NCBI GenBank assembly: GCA_023423275.1
Contig: JAFAFW010000052.1
Location: 12,446-76,445, forward strand
Direction of reading: 5' to 3'
Source of the DNA: Pseudomonadota bacterium
GTDB taxonomy: Bacteria; Pseudomonadota; Alphaproteobacteria; Rhizobiales; Hyphomicrobiaceae
DNA length: 64,000 nucleotides
The notes beneath the pieces were generated by a model. That model was not told where the DNA came from. It saw only the letters and a list, made by a program, of their open reading frames with translations, and made no database searches. How positions within the stretch are numbered: the stretch's first letter is position 1; each line of letters begins with the position of its first letter. A program made the translations under genes and the position numbers. Positions 44,119 through 52,535 of the stretch are shown here, one piece after another.

Positions 44119-46440
44119 TCAGTTCTTCAAGAACTGATTCAAAAATTCACGAGCCTTCTTTTTCGTTTTATTGTCATCGGGATCGCCCTCTTTTCCAAGC
44201 AATCCGCGCACGACCTCATTGACATCCTTGCCCTTGAGCTGCCGGCCGACGTCCTTGGCAGCTTCCAGCACTTTGTCCGGATCCTTGAGAACACTATCGA
44301 AATCCGGTTTGACGTGCGGGCGATCCCATGACCCCGTGATGTTGACTGGCAGTTCAAAGCCCGTGGCCGAGGGCGCGCCACCTTGCCCTGCAAGCGAGGC
44401 AACAAGCTTCGGACGAACGGTGTAGTCCAGGGTGCGACGCGGCATATCCGCTGTGCCCGTACCGGTCACGCGCAACAGCGGGCTCATCAGACGCAGATCG
44501 CGATTCTCGGCGATGCCATTGGTGATCTTGAATGTCGCGGTGAGCTCGCTGAAGTCGGTTTTCTGGGCCAGATCGCGTTCGAGGCCCGAAATCCGGCCCT
44601 GCTGCAATCCGCGGATGATCTGCGGAATATTATAGCCGACCAGAGCACCATCGCGGAATGCAAACTGGGCTTCACCGGTGAGTGTCTCGACCATCTGCCG
44701 TTCCGTGCGGCCGCGTCCGGCCACTGCGACGAGCACGCGGCCCTTTCCCGCCACCCAGTCGAATTCCGCGGCATCGCGCAGCAGTTCGAAACCCGATACG
44801 TCGTCGAACTGGAATTTTGCCTGTAGCGTTGGTTCGGGCGATGACGCGTCCAGCCGCATCACGCCTTCGCCCTTGCCGTCATAGATCTTCAGATCCTCCA
44901 GCCGGGCCGTCAGAACGCGATTTTCAAGTGCGGCGAGGATATTTGCAGTACCGGTTTTGACATCGCGATAAAGGATGCGATCAGTCGCGAGTTTTATGTT
45001 GCCGTCGAACAGTCCCAGAGATGCGAAGTTGAAGGGGTTTTCACTCCACCCATGACGGGCGACGAAACCGCGGACCTGCGGTTCGACGCGCCCGCTATCA
45101 CCGGCTTTCGGCGCAGCATCGTCCTGCTTGATGAGGTCTTCGATGGTTTCAGCGGAGTCCGCGTCGCGATGCTTCTTGTGGCTCCGTTCCGTGCCGCGCA
45201 GCCTGGTGCGCTCGTGTGCGCCGGGATCACCCAGGGGAAGCCAAAGATTGATGTCGAGTTCATTCAGCCGCAGCTCGGCATTGATCAGCGGCCGTGGCCC
45301 GTTCCAGCCGTCATGGCTGATGCTGCCTTGAATCCTGGTGTCATCGAAAAGTATGTCGGCATTCGTGATCTTGGTCGAGGCTGCCTCGACTTTGATATTG
45401 CCCTTCAATGCGAGGGGCGCCTCACCCTCGCCCTTGGGCAATGATTTGCCGAGCCAGGACGCCAATGCACGCAAGGATTTCGTCTTCAGGGAGACTTCGC
45501 CCTCGAGATCACGCTGCCCGAGTTTTACCGCGCCAGTATAGGAGACCTCGACAGGCTTGCCCGTGATCCCCAGCGTCACCGGCGACGGCGCACCGGAGGC
45601 CAGGGCTGCGGGCGAATCCACCTTGAGATTGACTCGCATACGTTCGCGCCGCCAGTTGAGGCTGCCCTTTGCATCGAGCGGCACCGCGAGACTGGGCAAG
45701 GCAAACTTCAGATTGATGTCGCTGATGTCTTCGCGCGTATTACGACGGTCGTCGATATATTGCACCGAGCCGTCTTCGATACGGACGTCATGAAGAGCGA
45801 GGGATCGCGAGCCAGTCTTGTCGCGCTTGCCGGAGCCGACACCCGGCAGTTGGGCGTAGATGACGCGCGGCAAAGGCTCGGGATCTGCCGGCTGCTGCCA
45901 GGCCTGCGCGAAATCCCATGTGCGGCGCCCCGCTGAATCGACATGCAGGTTGAGTTCCGGCCGGCGCAGAACCAGGCGTTCGATGCGAACCTCACCGCGA
46001 AGCAGCGGCCAGATCTGAACGTTGGCGTCCACTTCCGAGACACGCAGCATCGGATCACTGCTCATCGTCAGCGGCGCGGACAGGGAAACGCGCTCCAGAC
46101 GGACGCCGACGTGAGGGAAAATTCGAAATGACGTCTTCCCGGCAACATGCAGTTCGCGTCCGGTCCTGTCGCGCACCTGCTGGCTGATCTGGTCGCGTAT
46201 GAGATCAGTCGGCGCAGCGATGAAAAGAAACGTCCCGGTGGCAACCGCAAGCGCCGCAACGGTGACAAGCGTCCAGAGCAGGAAGGTGAAGACGATGTGC
46301 CCGCGGCGGCGCGGGGCAGGCCGGCGCCGCGGCTGGGCGGTCGGACTCCGCCGGCGCGGCTCTGTCGGCGGCACGGGAGGACGCGCAGCGGGCCGGACGG
46401 AGAGCGCGCTCTCGTTCTGTGTAGGATGCGATTCGGTCAT
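44119..46440 (-). CDS. AsmA-family outer-membrane biogenesis protein
   Basis: The 773-residue protein has a cytoplasmic Arg/Pro-rich N-terminus (about 1-50), one transmembrane helix (IVFTFLLWTLVTVAALAVA) and a large periplasmic AsmA domain of repeating beta strands, including the conserved C-terminal core (RVLVAVAGRGRTERQMVETL; RRTLDYTVRPKLVASL). AsmA-like proteins are long lipid-transfer or bridge-like proteins that support outer-membrane assembly. It lies 82 bases from the acyl-CoA synthetase on the same strand and is the upstream gene. Confidence 0.85.
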   Translation of the reverse strand: MTESHPTQNESALSVRPAARPPVPPTEPRRRSPTAQPRRRPAPRRRGHIVFTFLLWTLVTVAALAVATGTFLFIAAPTDLIRDQISQQVRDRTGRELHVAGKTSFRIFPHVGVRLERVSLSAPLTMSSDPMLRVSEVDANVQIWPLLRGEVRIERLVLRRPELNLHVDSAGRRTWDFAQAWQQPADPEPLPRVIYAQLPGVGSGKRDKTGSRSLALHDVRIEDGSVQYIDDRRNTREDISDINLKFALPSLAVPLDAKGSLNWRRERMRVNLKVDSPAALASGAPSPVTLGITGKPVEVSYTGAVKLGQRDLEGEVSLKTKSLRALASWLGKSLPKGEGEAPLALKGNIKVEAASTKITNADILFDDTRIQGSISHDGWNGPRPLINAELRLNELDINLWLPLGDPGAHERTRLRGTERSHKKHRDADSAETIEDLIKQDDAAPKAGDSGRVEPQVRGFVARHGWSENPFNFASLGLFDGNIKLATDRILYRDVKTGTANILAALENRVLTARLEDLKIYDGKGEGVMRLDASSPEPTLQAKFQFDDVSGFELLRDAAEFDWVAGKGRVLVAVAGRGRTERQMVETLTGEAQFAFRDGALVGYNIPQIIRGLQQGRISGLERDLAQKTDFSELTATFKITNGIAENRDLRLMSPLLRVTGTGTADMPRRTLDYTVRPKLVASLAGQGGAPSATGFELPVNITGSWDRPHVKPDFDSVLKDPDKVLEAAKDVGRQLKGKDVNEVVRGLLGKEGDPDDNKTKKKAREFLNQFLKN

Positions 46441-46669
46441 AGACAGCTATTCAAGCTTCTTCATCGCAATGCGGCAACCGGCCAGAGTCTATGACAGCAG
46501 ATTGTGTCATTCGACGGGATTTGACCGATCCAGCCTCGGGCAGTATTGACGGCGGCGGCTCCGCTGCATTGCAGCGAGGCTATGTCCGGCCGCTGCTTCG
46601 TCCCCCCTGGCGCGCGAGTGCACGTCAGGGCTCATCCGCTGCGTGCCGTCCGATGGGAGAGGACAGCTG

Positions 46670-47794
46670 ATGCCAGACGGATCGCGCGGCAGCCAGGAGG
46701 ATCTGGACGCCTCAATACGCTGGACCGGCCGTGTCCGCGCCTTTTTTTCCAAATGGGGCCTCCGGCTGGTCGTCGGGTACGTCGTGGGCGTCCTGGGAGC
46801 GTTCGTCGCGCTCTATCTTCATGTTCCGCTGCCCTGGTTTCTCGGCGCCTTGCTCTTTTGCCTGGTTGCCGCCGTATCGGGTGCCCCGGTTCAGCAACCG
46901 CGCCTTCTTTCAGTTCCGGTGCGGGCCGTACTGGGGGTGGCGATCGGCGCAGCCTTTACACCGGCGTTGCTCGGTCAGTTTGGAGGGATGATCGGCAGCC
47001 TGTTGCTGCTGGTGCCCTTCATGGTGCTGATCATCGGGTTGGGCACAGTGTTTTTCTCGCGCTACGCCGGTTTCGATAAGCCGACGGCTTTTTTCTGCGC
47101 TGTTCCCGGCGGCTTGACCGACATGGTGACCATGGGAACGGATGCGGGTGCCAATCCGCGCGTCGTCACGCTGATCCAGGGCACCCGTGTCCTCATGATC
47201 GTGGCATTGGTCCCATTCTGGTTTCAGTGGGCCGGCAGCCGTAGCATCAGCACGCTGCTGCCTCCGGGCGTTCATTTGTCTGATTTCGGGTTGGCCGATG
47301 CGTTGGCGCTGGTCGCCATGGGGTGGGCAGGATGGTTCGTGGCAAGGCGGATCGGGCTTGCCGGGGCGCCGCTCATTGGGCCGATGATTTTGAGCGGTCT
47401 AGCTCACGCCACAGGGCTGACATCGGCAAAAGTCCCCGTCGAGCTCTTGATTTTTGCGCAGATCACATTGGGCATCATGCTCGGCGGGCAATTCCGCGGC
47501 ATTACATTGAAGGAATTCTGGAACACCCTCGTTTGGGGAATCATCTTCGGTGTCCTGCTGCTGGCGCTGACGGCTGTTGTCGCCATCGAGATATCGCGTC
47601 TGACAGGCTTCGAAAGTTCGAGTGTGCTGCTGGCCTACGCACCGGGTGGACAGGCCGAACTCAACCTTCTTGGCTTCCTGCTTGGGCTCGATGTGGCCTT
47701 CATCGCGCTGCATCACCTCGTGCGGCTTGCCATCGTGATTTTCGGCGCGCAAATCGTGTTCGCGTCCAACAAGAGCTGGCGCAGCGACAGTTGA
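46670..47794 (+). CDS. AbrB-family (PF05145) membrane protein
   Basis: The 374-residue protein has about ten helices in two repeats, with FLGALLFCLVAAVSGAPVQQP near the start and GAPLIGPMILSGLAHATGLT in the middle; LLAYAPGGQAELNLLGFLLG and FCAVPGGLTDMVTMG are the conserved repeat motifs of AbrB/ammonia-monooxygenase-like membrane proteins. These are thought to be transporters; no substrate is certain. The ATG at 46670 has GGAGAGGA upstream; a GTG at 46643 is open but less likely. It precedes the HpsN-like gene by 59 bases. Confidence 0.84.
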   Translation: MPDGSRGSQEDLDASIRWTGRVRAFFSKWGLRLVVGYVVGVLGAFVALYLHVPLPWFLGALLFCLVAAVSGAPVQQPRLLSVPVRAVLGVAIGAAFTPALLGQFGGMIGSLLLLVPFMVLIIGLGTVFFSRYAGFDKPTAFFCAVPGGLTDMVTMGTDAGANPRVVTLIQGTRVLMIVALVPFWFQWAGSRSISTLLPPGVHLSDFGLADALALVAMGWAGWFVARRIGLAGAPLIGPMILSGLAHATGLTSAKVPVELLIFAQITLGIMLGGQFRGITLKEFWNTLVWGIIFGVLLLALTAVVAIEISRLTGFESSSVLLAYAPGGQAELNLLGFLLGLDVAFIALHHLVRLAIVIFGAQIVFASNKSWRSDS

Positions 47795-47853
47795 CGCCCA
47801 TGCTGCGAGGCGCACAATCAGGGGTGGATGCAACCACCTGAGGTCTTGGCACG

Positions 47854-49164
47854 ATGGCTGTCCGTTACTTGAAGAAGGCCGATAAGAGCCCACGCACCGG
47901 CGAGAACGAAACCCGCGCCCGCGTTGCGGAGATGCTGGAGGAAATCGAGCAGGGCCGCGAGGACGTCGCGCGCGCGTATGGCGAGAAGCTCGACGGCTAC
48001 GCGGGTGAAATCGAGATCTCGCAAGCGGCCATTGAAGAGGCAGCGCAGAAAATTCCGGCTCAGCTCAAGGACGACATCGCATTTGCGCATGATCGCGTGC
48101 GCAAATTCGCTGAACGGCAGAAAGCGAGCATGCGGGCCTTCGAGGCTGAAATCGAGCCGGGCATCGTCCTTGGCCAACGGCTGATTCCGGTGGCGACGGC
48201 GGGGTGCTATGTGCCCGGGGGACGTTATGCGCATGTTGCCTCCGCCATCATGAGCATCACGACCACCAAGGTGGCCGGTGTTCAAAACGTCATTGCCTGT
48301 TCGGCACCGCATGGCGCGGCGGGTGTCAATCCCGGCATCCTATACGCCATGCATTATTGCGGAGCTGACCGCATCCTGGCGCTCGGCGGCGTGCAGGGCA
48401 TTGCCTCCCTGGCGTTTGGTTTGTTCACAGGCCATGCAGCCGACATTCTGGTTGGCCCTGGTAATCGGTTTGTCGCCGAGGCGAAGCGCATGCTGTACGG
48501 CCGCGTCGGCATCGATCTTTTCGCCGGGCCGACGGAGATTGCCATTCTTGCAGACAAGACAGCCGATCCCGTGATCGTGGCGACGGACCTGGTCGGTCAG
48601 TGCGAACACGGACCCGATAGCCCGGCCTGGCTCGTCTCGACCAGCCAGGACCTGGCGGAGGATGTTATCCGACGGGTTCCCGGCCTCGTCGCTGCGCTGC
48701 CGGAGGCCCAGCGGGCGAATGCGGAGGCCGCGTGGCGCGACTACGGTGAAGTCGCCGTCGCAGATACCGACGAGGAGGCTGCCCAGGTGTCGGACCGGTG
48801 GGCCCCGGAGCACCTGGAGATCCTGACGGCCAAGAACGACTGGTACGCGGCGCGGCTCACGAACTACGGTTCGTTGTTCGTCGGCGAGGAGACGACCGTC
48901 GCTTATGGCGATAAGGCCCAGGGCACGAACCATATCCTGCCGACGAAGGGCGCCGCACGTTACACGGGGGGACTTTCGGTCCATAAGTTCATCAAGGTCG
49001 TGACCACGCAGCGCATGACGCCCGAGGCGTCCCGCGCCGTGGCGGCTGCAACAGCCCGGATTTCGCGCCTCGAGGGCATGGAAGCCCACGCCCGCACCGC
49101 CGATATCCGGCTGGCCAAGTATTTCCCTGCCGAGAACTTCAACCTCGACGCGCGGGATCTGTAA
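47854..49164 (+). CDS. HisD-family dehydrogenase, sulfopropanediol dehydrogenase-like
   Basis: The 436-residue protein has the HisD zinc dehydrogenase fold (CYVPGGRYAHVASAIMSI, ILVGPGNRFVAEAKR, DLFAGPTEIAILADKTADP, DRWAPEHLEI, AYGDKAQGTNHILPT). It lacks the his operon and its start (MAVRYLKKADKSPRTGE) resembles the HpsN branch, NAD-dependent 3-dehydrogenases for (R)-2,3-dihydroxypropane-1-sulfonate, rather than true histidinol dehydrogenase. The assignment to HpsN is from remembered motif similarity. The upstream AbrB-type permease may supply its substrate. Confidence 0.8.
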   Translation: MAVRYLKKADKSPRTGENETRARVAEMLEEIEQGREDVARAYGEKLDGYAGEIEISQAAIEEAAQKIPAQLKDDIAFAHDRVRKFAERQKASMRAFEAEIEPGIVLGQRLIPVATAGCYVPGGRYAHVASAIMSITTTKVAGVQNVIACSAPHGAAGVNPGILYAMHYCGADRILALGGVQGIASLAFGLFTGHAADILVGPGNRFVAEAKRMLYGRVGIDLFAGPTEIAILADKTADPVIVATDLVGQCEHGPDSPAWLVSTSQDLAEDVIRRVPGLVAALPEAQRANAEAAWRDYGEVAVADTDEEAAQVSDRWAPEHLEILTAKNDWYAARLTNYGSLFVGEETTVAYGDKAQGTNHILPTKGAARYTGGLSVHKFIKVVTTQRMTPEASRAVAAATARISRLEGMEAHARTADIRLAKYFPAENFNLDARDL

Positions 49165-49192
49165 GCCGGATTTCGACTGTGGTCTGCGGCTG

Positions 49193-49225
49193 GTGCAAGG
49201 CAGGCGCTCGCATTGTGCCTTGCAC
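49193..49225. repeat. Inverted repeat after the HisD-like gene
   Basis: GTGCAAGGCA and TGCCTTGCAC form a perfect 10-bp stem with a 13-base loop, 29 bases past the HisD-like stop. There is no U-tract, so it could be a terminator aided by Rho, an operator for the metallo-hydrolase 125 bases downstream, or a structured RNA end. Confidence 0.5.
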
Positions 49226-49350
49226 AACGGGACCGAATGCGGTGAAAGTCCAGGCACTTTCAAGAAGCCGCCGGGGCCGTCCGGATAGGCCTTCAGCCTG
49301 TGTTCGCCATTGACTGTGCGGCCACACACCTTGGGAAGGATCATCACATT

Positions 49351-50394
49351 ATGAAGGATGGGGTCGATGTCGCCGACGACATTGTTCTGCCCTTTCCGGA
49401 TGCGCCCGCTCCCGGTCAGGCGATTCCGGTCGCTGATGGCATCCTGTGGGCGCGCATGTCTCTTCCGGTGCGGCTCAATCATGTCAATGTCTGGCTGATC
49501 GAGGAGGCCGACGGCTGGAGCGTGATCGATTGCGGCCTCGATTCGCCCGAGACCCGGTCCGCCTGGGAGCAATTGGCATCCGGCCCCATGAAGGGACGCC
49601 CGATCCGGCGTCTCATTGCGACGCACGGCCATGTCGATCATGTCGGTTTGGCAGGGTGGTTCGTAAAGCGATTTAACGTGCCGTTTTATGCGACGCGGTC
49701 GGCTTGGCTATGGGCCCGCGTGACCTCGGATGCGCGCAACAAGTCGACCGCCACCGAAGCTATTGCGCATTTGGAACGTCATGGCTGCGATCCGGATCAC
49801 ATCGTGGCCTACGCAAAGAAGCGCGGCCCCCTGCAGCAGCTTTTCGGTGATCCGCCTTTATCGTTCAGGCGGCTCAAGGATGGTGATGTTTTCGCGGCAG
49901 GCCACCGAACCTGGTCCGTCATCACCGCGGATGGCCATGCCGATGAACATGCGTCGTTCTACAGTCGGGACGCATCGGTTCTGATCGCGGGCGACCAGAT
50001 CCTGCAGCGCATTTCTCCGGTGGTCGGCGTCTTCTCCGGAGAGCCGTTTGCCGATCCGTTGACAGATTATCTCGCGTCCCTCGAACGTTTGAGCAAGCTC
50101 GATAATGCTGCTCTGGTGCTGCCCTCGCACGGCCTCCCGTTCACGGGGTTGCGCCAGCGCGCGGCGCAGCTCCAACTGCATCATCGGCAACGCCTCGATA
50201 TGGCGGTTCAGGCTCTGGAATGCCCGATGACGGGTACGGAGGTCTCCAAGGTCCTGTTCACCCGTGCGATTGCGGGAGGTGAATGGTATCTGGCTCTCGG
50301 CGAGACCCTTGCTCATCTCCACCGGCTCGAGACCGAGGGACGAGTGCGCCATCAGATCGATCACAATGGTGTTATCCGCTTCGCGAGGACGTGA
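49351..50394 (+). CDS. Metallo-beta-lactamase-fold hydrolase
   Basis: The 347-residue protein has the MBL motif ATHGHVDHVG (His92, His94, Asp96, His97), further ligands in TADGHADEHASF, AGDQIL and LPSHGLPF, and a C-terminal helical region of about 90 residues (like LACTB2-type enzymes). No signal peptide is present, so it is cytoplasmic. The substrate is unknown; thioester or beta-lactam-like hydrolysis are the usual options. The ATG at 49351 has GGAAGGA upstream. Confidence 0.83.
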   Translation: MKDGVDVADDIVLPFPDAPAPGQAIPVADGILWARMSLPVRLNHVNVWLIEEADGWSVIDCGLDSPETRSAWEQLASGPMKGRPIRRLIATHGHVDHVGLAGWFVKRFNVPFYATRSAWLWARVTSDARNKSTATEAIAHLERHGCDPDHIVAYAKKRGPLQQLFGDPPLSFRRLKDGDVFAAGHRTWSVITADGHADEHASFYSRDASVLIAGDQILQRISPVVGVFSGEPFADPLTDYLASLERLSKLDNAALVLPSHGLPFTGLRQRAAQLQLHHRQRLDMAVQALECPMTGTEVSKVLFTRAIAGGEWYLALGETLAHLHRLETEGRVRHQIDHNGVIRFART

Positions 50395-50406
50395 CGCCGC
50401 CCATCG

Positions 50407-50922
50407 TTAACGGATGTTGATCGATAGCCCGAATGCGGCTGCCAGAAGCCCCGCGAGAAGTCCTGCCGCCGGCGGCACGAACCAGGAGACCGCGAACCGG
50501 AGGCCGACGAACGGCCAGCCCATGATCGGGCCCTCGAACGAGATCACCCGATGAAAGGCGTAAACCGACCAGCCCGTGATCAGGGCGATGACCTGCGGCC
50601 CGCCCGCGCCCTGGTGTGCAAACAGGATCGCGATGGGAAAGGATACGATCGGTCCGCCAGGCATCAGGCCACCCATCACCGAGGCGGCCGCGATGCCGGC
50701 CAAGCCCGTATCCGCGCCGAGGACTGCCGCAATGGTGCGTTCCGGGACAAGCTCGGCGATACACGCCGCAGCGGTCAGCGCAAACGGCAAGCGGATGATA
50801 ATGCGCACGAATTCTTCGCGCGTGAACTGCACAGCATTGGGAATATGCGCGCGATCCCGGCGCCAGGCGTAGATTGCCACGGGAACAGTGACGAGCAGCA
50901 GAATGGCAAGTGATGCGATCAT
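50407..50922 (-). CDS. Half-size permease subunit B (ArsP/PF03773-like)
   Basis: The 171-residue protein has an N-terminal anchor (SLAILLLVTVPVAIYAW) and about four more helices with the ASVMGGLMPGGPIVSFPIAIL motif, the glycine-proline loop of the ArsP/PF03773 permease family, followed by GWSVYAFHRVISFEGPIMGWPFV. It looks like one repeat unit of a permease that is usually fused. It overlaps the next upstream gene by 4 bases (ATGA), which has the same motifs, so the two should assemble together. Confidence 0.75.
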   Translation of the reverse strand: MIASLAILLLVTVPVAIYAWRRDRAHIPNAVQFTREEFVRIIIRLPFALTAAACIAELVPERTIAAVLGADTGLAGIAAASVMGGLMPGGPIVSFPIAILFAHQGAGGPQVIALITGWSVYAFHRVISFEGPIMGWPFVGLRFAVSWFVPPAAGLLAGLLAAAFGLSINIR

Positions 50923-51527
50923 CGCAACTCTCCACCGGGTGGTCCGCCACGGCCTATGGGCACCGTCGGCACAATGCGGATCACCGCGCGCGCGAAAAGT
51001 CCTGCGACGAGGGGCAGGGGGAGACTGGCAAGAAAGCGCGTGATGACGAAGTCCGTGCCGAGTAGTGGCAGTTCCCAGATGACGAGACGATGCAACCCGA
51101 GCACCGACCAGGCCGTCAGATAGGTGATCACGGCACCGACGTCGGCTCCCGCGAGCGACAGGGCGTAGACGATGGGGAATGCTGCGAATGGTCCGCCGGG
51201 CGTCGCAGCGCCGAGCGCCGTTGCAAGCGCCAATCCCTTCCAGCCTGATTCGGCACCCAGCACCGGAGCGACACGTTTGGGATCGGAAATCTCCTTGACC
51301 AATCCGCCCAGAAACAGGCCGATCAGGATCATCGGGGCGACCATCATCAGCAAGCCGGCGCCCTTGCTGAGTGCCTGGATCAACGCGTCCTGTCCCTTGA
51401 AATAAAACAGCAAGCCGGCTGAGGTCGTCGCCAGCGCTACAAAAAACCACGCTGCGCCGTCCATCATGGGGTTGGGCGCAAACGCCTGCGCGCTTGGCGT
51501 TCGGTTCTCTTGGGGAGGTTGGGTCAT
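50919..51527 (-). CDS. Half-size permease subunit A (ArsP/PF03773-like)
   Basis: The 202-residue protein has a disordered N-terminus, then about five helices with ALGAATPGGPFAAFPIVYAL and AWSVLGLHRLVIWELPLLG, matching the glycine-proline and following loop motifs of its partner gene. Full-length family members have two such repeats, and here the repeats are separate proteins. The ATG at 51527 is preferred over a GTG at 51569. Substrate unknown; the family includes organoarsenical and general permeases. Confidence 0.75.
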   Translation of the reverse strand: MTQPPQENRTPSAQAFAPNPMMDGAAWFFVALATTSAGLLFYFKGQDALIQALSKGAGLLMMVAPMILIGLFLGGLVKEISDPKRVAPVLGAESGWKGLALATALGAATPGGPFAAFPIVYALSLAGADVGAVITYLTAWSVLGLHRLVIWELPLLGTDFVITRFLASLPLPLVAGLFARAVIRIVPTVPIGRGGPPGGELR

Positions 51528-51703
51528 TGAGGCTCGCTTCTGGTGCCTGTTTGGCAGATACGGCAGCACCTGTCACGATCCGGTCGCTGGCTTCGTCGAA
51601 TTTGACGATCTCAGACTGGCGCGCCGCGCTGCATTGTCCTGACCAAGTTGGCAGGGAGGCGCCGACTACCTAGGATGGTCGCGAACGAAATGCAGGAGGA
51701 CTT

Positions 51704-52525
51704 ATGCGCACGCGTGTCAGCCTGTTGCTGGCGATTGCCGTCTTGTTCACTGCGCTCATCGGCCGGGGCGATGCCTCTGCGGCTGCGCCGGACCGCTGTC
51801 TCGCCCTCGCTCAGAGCATTCCTGCTGCCCAATTCGTGCAACCCGTTTCCATGCGGTTGGCACAGCAGAACGCCTATGAAGTGCGTCTGACCTTCATCGG
51901 CCACTCGACCTTCCTGATCGAGAGCGGTGGGGGTGTGCGCATCGCCACTGATTATAATGATTATGTGCGCCCGCGGGTCGTGCCGGAAATCGCGACCATG
52001 AATCGTGCGCATGATACCCACTACACCAACAATCCCGAGCCCGGCATCCGATACGTTCTGCGCGGCTGGAGCCCCGACGGCGGAGCGGTTCAGCACGATG
52101 TTACGCTGGGAGACGTGCGGGTTCGGAATGTGCCGACGAACATCCGAACCTGGGATGGCGGCACCTCGGTGTACGGCAATTCGATCTTCGTTTTCGAAAT
52201 CGCCGGATTATGTATCGCCCACCTCGGTCATCTGCATCACACGCTGACAACCCAGCAACTCGCGCAGATCGGCCAGATGGACGTTGTCCTGGTGCCGGTC
52301 GATGGCAGCTATACGCTGGATCTGGAAGGCATGGTCGAGGTTCTGAAGGCGTTGAAGGCGCCCCTCATGATTCCGATGCATTACTTTTCGAGCTTTACGC
52401 TCGAACGCTTTCTCGGCCGGGTTCGCGATAGTTTCGAAGTGGAGCAGCGGGACGTTCCAACGATTGTCGTTTCGCGATCGACGTTGCCCAGTACGCCGAA
52501 AATCGTCGTTCTTCCCGGTCACTGA
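51704..52525 (+). CDS. Exported MBL-fold hydrolase (UlaG-like)
   Basis: The 273-residue precursor has a signal peptide (LLLAIAVLFTALIGRGDASA). The fold shows FIGHSTFLIES, then CIAHLGHLHHTLT (two His near the metal site), VPVDGSYTLD and MIPMHYFSSF, the UlaG/L-ascorbate-6-phosphate lactonase-like arrangement. The periplasmic location argues against ascorbate-phosphate hydrolysis; lactonase or phosphodiesterase activity is possible. The GGAGGA site precedes the ATG at 51704. It is convergent with the L,D-transpeptidase-like gene. Confidence 0.78.
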   Translation: MRTRVSLLLAIAVLFTALIGRGDASAAAPDRCLALAQSIPAAQFVQPVSMRLAQQNAYEVRLTFIGHSTFLIESGGGVRIATDYNDYVRPRVVPEIATMNRAHDTHYTNNPEPGIRYVLRGWSPDGGAVQHDVTLGDVRVRNVPTNIRTWDGGTSVYGNSIFVFEIAGLCIAHLGHLHHTLTTQQLAQIGQMDVVLVPVDGSYTLDLEGMVEVLKALKAPLMIPMHYFSSFTLERFLGRVRDSFEVEQRDVPTIVVSRSTLPSTPKIVVLPGH

Positions 52526-52535
52526 TCAGGCTGGC

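Noticed and set aside
47854..49164. True histidinol dehydrogenase (hisD) of histidine synthesis
   Set aside because: The N-terminus and neighbours fit the HpsN-type branch and no his genes are near; a tree is still needed.
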